Translations under genes and position numbers: made by a program | The notes under the pieces: model-generated | The model's database searches: none | What the model saw: only the letters and a program-made list of their open reading frames with translations | Told to the model about the DNA's origin: nothing | Shown: positions 7,738 to 14,327 of the stretch, piece after piece | Position numbering within the stretch: the first letter of the stretch is position 1 | Layout: every line of letters starts with the position of its first letter | NCBI GenBank assembly: GCA_023132135.1 | Contig: JAGLYR010000227.1 | Coordinates: forward strand, 1 to 15,357 | Direction: 5' to 3' | DNA length: 15,357 nt | DNA from: Candidatus Eiseniibacteriota bacterium | GTDB lineage: Bacteria; Arandabacterota; Arandabacteria; JAGLYR01

Positions 7738-7747
7738 GGAGGGTAGT

Positions 7748-9001
7748 GTGTCGTCAGTCATGAATGCCGATCAGCTGGTGGAAATGGGGAAACTGCGTAC
7801 GGAATGGGCGGCACTCGAAATGCCTGTGCTGGCTCTGGAGCGCGAGCGTCTGGTGAAAGAACGTACGTTTGATGGAATGCGCATTGCAATCTGCGCACAC
7901 CTAACGTCCGAGACAGCCAACCTGGGACGGGCCCTCGTGGCGGGCGGCGCATCCTTGGCCATGACCGCCTCCAATCCCCTCTCCACACAGGACGATGTCG
8001 TCGAGCTCATGAGGAGCGAAGGAGCGAGGGTTCACGGAAAAAAGGGCGAGGATATTGACTCGTACAATGAGGGGATCGTGGAAGCGGTGGGAACAGACCC
8101 TCATCTGGTAATCGACGATGGCGGCGACCTCATCAGCTACATTCACCTTCACCGCAAGGATCTGATTGGCAACGTCATCGGCGGCGCGGAGGAGACCACT
8201 ACGGGTGTTAAACGTCTCCGGAACATGGAGAAGGCGGGCACACTGTTGTTTCCGGTTATCGCAGTCAATGACTGCCAGACCAAGATGCTCTTCGACAACC
8301 GGTACGGGACCGGCCAGAGCACCATCGACGGAATCCTGCGGGCCACGAACCGGATGATCGCCGGAGCCAATTTTGTGGTGGGCGGCTACGGCTGGTGCGG
8401 CCGGGGAGTCGCCAGTTGCGCCAAGGGACTGAACGCCCATACGATTGTCACCGAAATCGATCCTGTCCGCGCTCTCCAGGCCGCCATGGACGGCCACCGC
8501 GTTATGACCATGGAGGAAGCCGCCGAGGTTGGCGATTTCTTTGTTACGACGACCGGGAACCGTTCCATCATCCGGCTCGAGCACATGACCAGGATGAAAG
8601 ATGGCGCTATCATCGCCAACTCCGGCCACTTCGACGTTGAGATCGACATGGACGATCTCAGGAATGCGGCCAAGAGCACTCGCCCGGTCCGCCATTGCCT
8701 GGATGAATTCGAATTCCAGAACGGTCGCCGGATCTACGTAGTCGGGGAGGGTCGCCTGAGCAACCTCGCCAGCGCAGAGGGCCATCCGGCATCGGTGATG
8801 GACATGAGTTTCGCCGATCAGGTGCTGTCGCTGGAATACCTGGTGAAGAACAAGGGCAATCTCTCCAACGCCGTGCACCGGATTCCGTTGGAGTTGGACC
8901 AGCGCGTCGCCATGCTGAAGCTGAAAACTATGGGCGTGGAGATCGACCAGCTCACCGAGAAGCAGAACGAGTACCTGAATGCCTGGGAGTCGGGAACGTA
9001 G
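7748..9001 (+). CDS. ahcY: S-adenosylhomocysteine hydrolase (adenosylhomocysteinase), short archaeal/thermophile type
   Basis: The family hydrolyses S-adenosylhomocysteine to adenosine and homocysteine with bound NAD, clearing the inhibitor left by methyltransferases. The 417-residue cytoplasmic protein has the substrate-site signatures EMPVL and NPLSTQDD, then EETTTG (Glu149) and NDCQTKMLFDNRYGTGQS with Lys179, Asp183 and Asn184. The NAD-binding loop is GGYGWCGRG (212-220), and NSGHFD holds His294. It lacks the long insert and the C-terminal Lys/Tyr tail of proteobacterial and eukaryotic enzymes, and ends LTEKQNEYLNAWESGT like archaeal and Thermotoga-type forms. Some of those prefer S-inosylhomocysteine, so substrate choice is not certain. 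GTG is chosen as the start because AAAGGAGGG lies five bases upstream; an in-frame ATG at 7760 is too far from it. Proline dehydrogenase follows after 56 bp. Confidence 0.93.
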   Translation: MSSVMNADQLVEMGKLRTEWAALEMPVLALERERLVKERTFDGMRIAICAHLTSETANLGRALVAGGASLAMTASNPLSTQDDVVELMRSEGARVHGKKGEDIDSYNEGIVEAVGTDPHLVIDDGGDLISYIHLHRKDLIGNVIGGAEETTTGVKRLRNMEKAGTLLFPVIAVNDCQTKMLFDNRYGTGQSTIDGILRATNRMIAGANFVVGGYGWCGRGVASCAKGLNAHTIVTEIDPVRALQAAMDGHRVMTMEEAAEVGDFFVTTTGNRSIIRLEHMTRMKDGAIIANSGHFDVEIDMDDLRNAAKSTRPVRHCLDEFEFQNGRRIYVVGEGRLSNLASAEGHPASVMDMSFADQVLSLEYLVKNKGNLSNAVHRIPLELDQRVAMLKLKTMGVEIDQLTEKQNEYLNAWESGT

Positions 9002-9013
9002 GGATCAAGAGCA

Positions 9014-9048
9014 GTCCCTGGTCCGTAGTCCCTAGTCCCTAGTCCAAG
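9014..9048. repeat. Heptamer tandem repeat, unit GTCCCTA (5 copies)
   Basis: Five contiguous 7-bp units read GTCCCTG, GTCCGTA, GTCCCTA, GTCCCTA and GTCCAAG, 35 bp in all. The array fills most of the spacer between the hydrolase and proline dehydrogenase genes. Its last unit supplies part of the AAGGA ribosome binding site (9046-9050). Confidence 0.85.
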
Positions 9049-9057
9049 GACCTTCTG

Positions 9058-9972
9058 GTGGGAATTAACCAAGCTGTTGTCGATCTCATCCCGAATCCCC
9101 TCGTGCGGGCATTCGCCGCTCCCTATGTCGCCGGTATCGGCCTCGAGTCGGGCGTAGACGCCGCCGACCGGTTCTTTCGTGAACGCAAGTTCCTCTCCAC
9201 ACTGGATGTCCTCGGCGAGGAATTGAACCGCGACGAGGATGTCGAGACGGCAGTCAACCTCTACCTGAAGATGGCCGGCTACTTCTCCAGCCGGCCCCAT
9301 TGCAGTATCTCCGTCAAGCCCACCGGAATGGGTATCCACAATAGCTACGAGTACTGCCGCGACAATGTCGAACGGGTTGTGAAGTCCGCCGTCGAGCACA
9401 GGATCGATGTGACCATCGACATGGAGGACCATACCCTGACCGACATCACGCTGCGGATGTACCGGGAGCTCCGGGAAAAGTACGAGAACGTCGGGACCGT
9501 CCTTCAGAGCCGGCTGTTCCGAACCGACAAGGACATCCACGACCTCCGGGATATCCCCGCCCGGATTCGTCTGTGCATTGGTATCTATGTCGAGCCGTCC
9601 GAAATTGCTATCACCAACAAGGCGGCCATGAAGCGGAAACTCCTCGAACAGGCCGGGAAAATGTTCGACTACGGCCACACCGTGGAATTCGCCACTCACG
9701 ATGAGCGCACAATCGACGAAGCGCTGGCGCTGGCGGACCGGAAGGGTGTGGCGAAGGAACGCTACGAATTCCAGTTTCTGATGGGTGTGCCCAGGGGAAA
9801 GCTCCAGCGGCAGCTGATTGCGGATGGAATCGGCGTTCGCCTCTACGTACCCTTCGCCAACGAGTGGAAGGATGCCTCCCACTACTGCAAGCGACGTCTC
9901 GCCAACAATCCCAACATGGCTTTCTACATTCTCGCCAACCTGCTGAGGAAAATCCTGTCTCCATCCGCGTAG
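9058..9972 (+). CDS. Proline dehydrogenase (monofunctional, FAD-dependent)
   Basis: The family oxidises L-proline to pyrroline-5-carboxylate and passes electrons through FAD to the quinone pool. The 304-residue length is close to the Thermus-type monofunctional enzyme. Barrel motifs appear in order: LDVLGE, SVKPT, IDMEDH (Asp121), QSRLFRT, RLCIGIYVEP, EFATHDE, EFQFLMGVPRGK and RLYVPFANEW. The substrate-binding arginine pair is Arg279-Arg280 in CKRRLANNP. GTG is the start, with AAGGA seven bases upstream. No pyrroline-5-carboxylate dehydrogenase lies next to it. It probably shares a transcript with the preceding hydrolase. The TAG stop faces the convergent cytochrome gene with only 4 bp between the stop codons and no visible terminator hairpin. 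Confidence 0.95.
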   Translation: MGINQAVVDLIPNPLVRAFAAPYVAGIGLESGVDAADRFFRERKFLSTLDVLGEELNRDEDVETAVNLYLKMAGYFSSRPHCSISVKPTGMGIHNSYEYCRDNVERVVKSAVEHRIDVTIDMEDHTLTDITLRMYRELREKYENVGTVLQSRLFRTDKDIHDLRDIPARIRLCIGIYVEPSEIAITNKAAMKRKLLEQAGKMFDYGHTVEFATHDERTIDEALALADRKGVAKERYEFQFLMGVPRGKLQRQLIADGIGVRLYVPFANEWKDASHYCKRRLANNPNMAFYILANLLRKILSPSA

Positions 9973-9976
9973 CAGG

Positions 9977-10585
9977 TCAAGGGACCGCGTGGGTCTCGGT
10001 GCTCTCGGGCGGAGCCTCGATGGGTGGGGCGTGGGTGATTCCGGCAATAGCTGTCCTGAATTCGAATCCGCTGAAGGTGGGGCTTTGCTCGTTGTGGCAT
10101 TTCAGGCAGGTCTTCTCTGAGATCTCCCATAACCCGGATTCAACGGCCTTCCCGTGATCCATCATCACCGGGAGCTTCTTGTAGTCGTTGCCCGGTCCGT
10201 GGCAGGACTCGCACTGGACACCATCTTCCAGCTTCAAGGCGCCCTTGACTTCTTCCTTCCTGAGTCCGTGCGCCGTCGAATGACAGCTGAGGCATTCAGG
10301 GGCCTCTTCGGCCGCGGTTTTCAGGCCCATTTCCCTGGCAATTTTCACCGAGGCTTCGCTGCTCAGGGTTGCATAGGCTCCAGCATGCGGACCCTTGAGC
10401 CAGGCCCCGTACTGGTTGCCCATTCTCTTGCTCTTGTGGCAGATCCTGCAGGACTTGACGCCAACGTACAGGGGAACTGCCGCGTCTTCCCTTTTCGCCT
10501 CGGCAGAAGGTGTCTTCTGCTGCCCCAACGCAGCAGCGGCCAGAAGCATCAGACCAATCACAATGGCGAATAGAAACCTGCGCAT
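9977..10585 (-). CDS. Periplasmic tetrahaem cytochrome c (cytochrome c554-like)
   Basis: This 202-residue exported electron carrier begins with a signal peptide, MRRFLFAIVIGLMLLAAAALG. Four CXXCH haem c sites lie at residues 46-50 (CRICH), 98-102 (CLSCH), 125-129 (CESCH) and 160-164 (CLKCH). Additional histidines (67, 106, 144, 185) could be distal ligands. The arrangement resembles cytochrome c554/c' domain proteins. The start is the ATG at 10585 because GGGAGG lies eight bases upstream and the signal peptide begins there; a longer frame reaching 10639 adds 18 unlikely residues. It follows the cytochrome c/b fusion gene after 60 bp on the same strand, so it is probably that complex's periplasmic redox partner. 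The physiological acceptor is unknown. Confidence 0.9.
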   Translation of the reverse strand: MRRFLFAIVIGLMLLAAAALGQQKTPSAEAKREDAAVPLYVGVKSCRICHKSKRMGNQYGAWLKGPHAGAYATLSSEASVKIAREMGLKTAAEEAPECLSCHSTAHGLRKEEVKGALKLEDGVQCESCHGPGNDYKKLPVMMDHGKAVESGLWEISEKTCLKCHNEQSPTFSGFEFRTAIAGITHAPPIEAPPESTETHAVP

Positions 10586-10631
10586 ACGCTTTGCCTCCCG
10601 ACACCTCCCGATTCTGCCACACCCACCGGCA

Positions 10632-10648
10632 CCAGTCAACCCAGGCTA
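10632..10648 (-). repeat. TAGCCTGG-type element beginning at a stop codon
   Basis: On the minus strand the stop codon of the cytochrome c/b fusion opens TAGCCTGGGTTGACTGG. It agrees with the 13701 element at 10 of the first 11 bases and then diverges. Confidence 0.4.
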
Positions 10649-12190
10649 GCGGCTTCGCAACCGCTCGTATTCCTCCCGATGGTCCCGTTTGAGATCTTCA
10701 ATCCGGATGCGGCCGTCAAGCCAGGATCGATCCATCGGAAAAATCCCCGGCCGCCAGTGCGCGTTGTACAGATGCCATACTCCGACAGCGAGGATCGCCA
10801 GAATCGCTTCCCACGCATGAATCACCCGAGCCAGATCTACGATGAAGAGCGGCCAGATCTCCTCAACCCACAGTACAAACCCCGACACTGTCATGACTGC
10901 GCCCCCGCACAGGAGGGCGAAATACTCCATCTTCTCCACGTACCCAAACCGGCCCTTTGAGGGTCTCTCGCTCCGCTTCCCCAACAGGTACCAAATGGTG
11001 CCGGCCAGTTCCCGGAGATCCGCCACCGACAGGCTCATCTTCCGCCGCTGCTCCCTACCCCGCCTGGAAACCGCAATGTACCGGAGATGGTAGAGGCCAA
11101 GGGCGATAAAGATGGCGGCTGCCCAGCGGTGAAGCTCTCCCCTCCAGGACATCAGGAACTCCGCAGCCGGCCAGTGTGTCGGAAGCCCGCCGGGAACCTT
11201 CAGCACAAGACCGCTCACCGCGAGTATGAGGAATGTTCCAATCAGCAGGCCGTGTTGAATCCTCTCACCAAGGGTCCATCGCAGGACCGTCCCCGACAGC
11301 TCGGTGTGGGAAGCACCATCATCAGGATGAAAACCCGCTCTGCGCCGCGCCCTGAAATCCAGCACGTTGTGCAGGAACATCGCGCTGATCAAGCCTGCGA
11401 TCACGAGCATATAGAATCCCCTGACGAGCCCGATGAGAGCACCCTTCTTCCCCCCGTAGATCGCGTGGGAACTTCCTCTCAGGAAGGCCGGTGTGGCCCG
11501 GGGATGGCATTCGGTGGCGCTGCATGTTTGGAGGAGATTCGCTATGTGCGTCGTTGAGGCGGGATCCTGACTGCTCCGGACATTGTGCGCTGTGTGGCAG
11601 GCTACGCAGTCGGCCACCCGCTTGTCTCCCAAGCGAATGGAGCGACCGTGAAAGGACTGGCGATACCCTCGAGCCCACTCCAGTCCGACGCCATGGGAGA
11701 CCATCAATGCTTCGTCTTCGTGGCACTGGGAGCACAGTAGAACCCGACTGCCGGCTGTCAGGGAATCCGCGGGAACCGGAGCATGAGGATCATGACACCA
11801 GAGGCATCCGGGGCCCGGCAGCTTAGCCCGCCCATGGACACTGCCATCGAACTCGTCCGTATCGTGGCAGGTCGCACAACCGGCGGTGGTCATCTCCTCG
11901 GAGGGATGCGGTTCAGATTCGGCGCCGAGATGACAATCGCCGCAGTCGAGGATGCCATGGGGCGACTGCTCGTACTGGGCGCCGCCGACCGACAGGGAAC
12001 GCGAGTCGCCCAGTACCAATCCCCCTGTGCCCGCCACCTCGTGGCAGCCGAGACAGTCGCCAGTTGTCACTGGAGGAGGCTCCGGCGCGCCGAAGGCGGC
12101 CGGAACCCCTACGCTGCCCACCAGGAATCCCAAGAGTCCCAGCCAACGACGAGGCGCGAGCTCACATGCTGCATTCACTGTTTTCCACAC
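10646..12190 (-). CDS. Heptahaem cytochrome c fused to membrane cytochrome b (quinol-oxidising type)
   Basis: This protein of about 514 residues probably moves electrons between membrane quinone and periplasmic carriers. After an N-terminal hydrophobic segment (LGLLGFLVGSVGVPAAFG) come six CXXCH sites, about residues 46-50, 83-87, 105-109, 129-133, 153-157 and 195-199. A seventh site has wider spacing, CSATECH (223-229), a CX4CH form known from cytochromes c3. The C-terminal half has about five membrane segments and histidines suited to b haems (such as GLYHLRY and VIHAWEAI), resembling cytochrome b561/formate-dehydrogenase gamma subunits. The open frame reaches back to a TTG at 12262 with a poor binding site. 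I prefer the GTG at 12190 because GGGGAG lies about 11 bases upstream and the signal sequence follows, though a GTG at 12178 is possible. The tetrahaem cytochrome gene is next in the operon. Confidence 0.85.
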   Translation of the reverse strand: MWKTVNAACELAPRRWLGLLGFLVGSVGVPAAFGAPEPPPVTTGDCLGCHEVAGTGGLVLGDSRSLSVGGAQYEQSPHGILDCGDCHLGAESEPHPSEEMTTAGCATCHDTDEFDGSVHGRAKLPGPGCLWCHDPHAPVPADSLTAGSRVLLCSQCHEDEALMVSHGVGLEWARGYRQSFHGRSIRLGDKRVADCVACHTAHNVRSSQDPASTTHIANLLQTCSATECHPRATPAFLRGSSHAIYGGKKGALIGLVRGFYMLVIAGLISAMFLHNVLDFRARRRAGFHPDDGASHTELSGTVLRWTLGERIQHGLLIGTFLILAVSGLVLKVPGGLPTHWPAAEFLMSWRGELHRWAAAIFIALGLYHLRYIAVSRRGREQRRKMSLSVADLRELAGTIWYLLGKRSERPSKGRFGYVEKMEYFALLCGGAVMTVSGFVLWVEEIWPLFIVDLARVIHAWEAILAILAVGVWHLYNAHWRPGIFPMDRSWLDGRIRIEDLKRDHREEYERLRSR

Positions 12191-12404
12191 GTCTGGTAAT
12201 ACTCCCCGACCGAGTGAACGGTTCCTTCCCAACGATGATTCAAGTTCCGGCCAGTGTCCCAAAGAACCCCGGAGATGTCCAGAGGGATCAGGAAACCGGG
12301 ATCAGGAATAGCTTGATCCCTTCCTCCGCGAGCTGTAGCCTATTGGGTTTGCTGGACGAGCGTCGGTGGGGATTCCTGTCTCTGTCCCATTGGGAGGCCC
12401 GAGA
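12191..12404. promoter_or_regulatory. Divergent intergenic region between the cytochrome operon and CoA-transferase
   Basis: These roughly 210 bp separate two divergent starts and must hold both promoters, but I cannot identify convincing -35/-10 pairs. TTGATC occurs at 12313 without a good partner. The region contains a repeated GGGATCA motif and an inverted copy of it (12284-12320). The ribosome binding site of the CoA-transferase, GGGAGG, is at 12392-12397. Confidence 0.5.
12284..12320. repeat. GGGATCA direct and inverted repeats, possible operator
   Basis: GGGATCA occurs at 12284-12290 and 12298-12304, a 14-bp period, and its reverse complement TGATCCC at 12314-12320. The second and third copies form a hairpin with a 9-nt loop. 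The 14-bp period is twice the 7-bp period of the other arrays. Confidence 0.45.
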
Positions 12405-13703
12405 ATGGGTTGGATGGACACATTTCGAGATAAATCAACAACACCGGAAGAGGCTGTCTTCTGCGTCAAGAGTGGGGATCGGCTCTACATCAGCGGCAAC
12501 GCCGCAACTCCCTCCCCCCTGATGGAAGCCCTGGCCACCCGCAAGGACGAGCTCAACGACGTGGAGATTGCCCACCTGCTCCTCTTCGGAGAAGATCCTC
12601 TGTCAACCCCGGAGATGGAGGGTCATTTCCGGCACAATTCGCTTTTCGTGGGGCCAGCCGACCGGAAAGCAGTGAACGAAGGCCGCGCCGACTACGTACC
12701 AGTTTTCCTCGGCGAGATTCCGCGTCTTTTCTACGATGGTCTGATGCCCATTGACGTGGCGATTCTCCACACCTCCATTCCCGACGAACACGGTTTCCTG
12801 AGTCTGGGAGTTGAAACACTCTGCTCCAAAGCAGCCGCCATGACCGCCCGGACCGTGATTGCTCTGGTCAACGAGAAAATGCCCCGGACACTCGGAGACT
12901 CCTTCATCCACATCAGTCGCGTCAGCCATTTGGTCGAAGTGTCGATGGACCTTCACGAACTGCCAAGGAAACCCGCCACCCAGATCGAGCAACGGATTGG
13001 CCAGCACATCGCGGGTCTCGTGGAGGATGGGGCCACACTACAGCTGGGCATCGGGGGAATTCCCGACGCCGTCCTGGCGGCCCTGAAGGACAAGAAGGAT
13101 CTCGGCATCCATACGGAGATGACCTCCGACGGAATCATGGAGGGCATAGAGGCGGGCGTGATCACTGGAGCAGCGAAGAACCTGCATCCCGGCAAGGTGC
13201 TGACCACGTTTCTTTTCGGGTCCACCAGACTCTACGAATTCGCCGACAACAACCCGATGTTCGAATGCCATCCTGTTGAGCACACGAACGATCCCTTCGT
13301 GATCAGCCAGAACGACAACATGGTCGCCATCAACTCGGCAGTCCAGGTCGACATCACAGGCCAGGTTTGCTCCGATTCCATCGGCACGACAATCTACAGT
13401 GGATTCGGGGGACAGGTGGACTTCATTCGCGGCGCAGCCCGATCCAAGGGAGGGAAACCTATCATTGCCCTGCCTTCCACCGCCAAGGGCGGCACGATCT
13501 CCCGGATTGCACCGGAGCTCCACCATGGCGCCGGAGTGGTCACCAGCCGCGCCGATGTCCACTACGTGGTCACCGAGTACGGCGTGGCCTTCCTCTACGG
13601 GAAGAACCTCAGGGAGCGCGCCAAGGCGCTTATCAACGTGACTCATCCAAACTTCCGGGAGGATCTGGAGAAGGCGGCCTACGAGCGGCATATCTACAGA
13701 TAG
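12405..13703 (+). CDS. 4-hydroxybutyrate/acetyl-CoA-hydrolase family CoA-transferase
   Basis: Members move CoA between acetyl-CoA and short carboxylic acids such as 4-hydroxybutyrate or butyrate, through a glutamyl-CoA thioester. The 432-residue protein matches the usual family length. The motif GIHTEMTSDG carries Glu238, the same position as the catalytic glutamate of the Clostridium aminobutyricum 4-hydroxybutyrate enzyme. Other family motifs are LGIGGIPDAV, the CoA-binding loop SGFGGQVDF (from residue 332), and the C-terminal EYGVAFLYGKNLRERA with LINVTHPNFREDL. ATG at 12405 is the start because GGGAGG lies seven bases upstream; a longer frame from a GTG at 12366 lacks a binding site. The exact acid substrate is not readable. 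The TAG stop is the first arm of a palindrome shared with the convergent DUF4416 gene. Confidence 0.93.
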   Translation: MGWMDTFRDKSTTPEEAVFCVKSGDRLYISGNAATPSPLMEALATRKDELNDVEIAHLLLFGEDPLSTPEMEGHFRHNSLFVGPADRKAVNEGRADYVPVFLGEIPRLFYDGLMPIDVAILHTSIPDEHGFLSLGVETLCSKAAAMTARTVIALVNEKMPRTLGDSFIHISRVSHLVEVSMDLHELPRKPATQIEQRIGQHIAGLVEDGATLQLGIGGIPDAVLAALKDKKDLGIHTEMTSDGIMEGIEAGVITGAAKNLHPGKVLTTFLFGSTRLYEFADNNPMFECHPVEHTNDPFVISQNDNMVAINSAVQVDITGQVCSDSIGTTIYSGFGGQVDFIRGAARSKGGKPIIALPSTAKGGTISRIAPELHHGAGVVTSRADVHYVVTEYGVAFLYGKNLRERAKALINVTHPNFREDLEKAAYERHIYR

Positions 13704-13721
13704 CCTGGATTATTCAGGCTA
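13701..13721. repeat. TAGCCTG palindrome carrying the stop codons of two convergent genes
   Basis: Arms TAGCCTG (13701-13707) and CAGGCTA (13715-13721) flank the loop GATTATT. The first TAG is the stop codon of the plus-strand CoA-transferase. The last CTA is the TAG stop codon of the minus-strand DUF4416 gene. A 20-of-21 identical copy lies at 7559-7579. It could act as a bidirectional transcript end, although no T-tract follows. Confidence 0.85.
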
Positions 13722-14276
13722 CAATGGCGGTAGCGAATGACGGAGAGCCCCTTCGCCCATTCGACGCTTCTTCTTGTAGAGCCGCCGGATCTCAGTCAGT
13801 ATTTCATCATACCGCCCATCCTTGAAATCCGCAAAACCCCAAGGATACGACCGCCATCCCTTGTTGTAGTACCGGGTCAGATCCGCGTAGATTCCCTTCC
13901 CCAAGTGCACTTTCGGTCCCTGGAACTTGGCCGACGCCAGGACGATCTTGTAGATGTCCATGTACCCGGGATCCAGGTTGATCCGTCGCCGGTCTCCTTC
14001 CCGAAGCTCGTGCTCGATCCTGTTGGTCGTGAGCTTGGCCTGTACGATATCGTCGGGCGAGATGAGTGTCTCGAAGGACAGGAACCAGCGCCGGAGTCCC
14101 GGCCCCATCTCCGCCTCGTAGTAGCTGGTCACATCAAAGGGGAAGGATGATGACTCCAGATCGGTGGGCCCAAAGGACTCCACCAACCGCTCTCTGACTT
14201 CCGGGAGGAGGAATTCGGAACGGGCAAGCACTCCCACAAAGAGCTGGACAGGTTCTGCCGGGCAGGTCTCTGCCAT
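13719..14276 (-). CDS. DUF4416 family protein
   Basis: This 185-residue soluble protein of unknown biochemical role shows the DUF4416 pattern. It has an early VQLFVGVLARSE, a central FPFDVTSYYEAEMGPGLRRWF, then INLDPGYMDIYKIVLAS and HLGKGIYADLTRYYNKG, ending FADFKDGRYDEI. There is no signal peptide or membrane segment. The start is taken at the ATG at 14276, with GAGG five bases upstream and the family homology beginning soon after. A GTG at 14312 would add 12 residues and has no binding site. It lies 51 bp downstream of the N-acetyltransferase-like gene and is probably co-transcribed with it. The last dozen residues run past the usual family end before reaching a stop codon embedded in the repeat palindrome. 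Confidence 0.85.
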   Translation of the reverse strand: MAETCPAEPVQLFVGVLARSEFLLPEVRERLVESFGPTDLESSSFPFDVTSYYEAEMGPGLRRWFLSFETLISPDDIVQAKLTTNRIEHELREGDRRRINLDPGYMDIYKIVLASAKFQGPKVHLGKGIYADLTRYYNKGWRSYPWGFADFKDGRYDEILTEIRRLYKKKRRMGEGALRHSLPPL

Positions 14277-14327
14277 GGCTGCCTCAGTGAGAATCGAAAT
14301 CGCGGATTCCACGGATTGCGGGCTGGG

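Larger units (their letters stand above)
7153..7747. other. Gene-free spacer of about 595 bp holding several repeats
   Basis: No open frame here has a recognisable product, a convincing start site or family motifs, so I call no gene. The spacer contains a GC hairpin (7179-7200), a 14-bp perfect palindrome (7406-7419), a TAGCCTG palindrome (7559-7579), and two direct plus one inverted copy of a GTAAATG heptamer array (7587-7737). TTGACA occurs at 7399 and 7535, but neither has a good -10 box at 16-18 bp. I see no S-adenosylhomocysteine riboswitch consensus before the hydrolase gene. Confidence 0.6.

Noticed and set aside
7600-7747. S-adenosylhomocysteine riboswitch before the hydrolase gene
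   Set aside because: The leader is made of heptamer repeats and I cannot find the conserved core of that riboswitch class.
8818-10047. 409-codon minus-strand open frame across proline dehydrogenase
   Set aside because: It covers a conserved enzyme on the opposite strand and overlaps the real cytochrome gene; its composition looks like a shadow frame.
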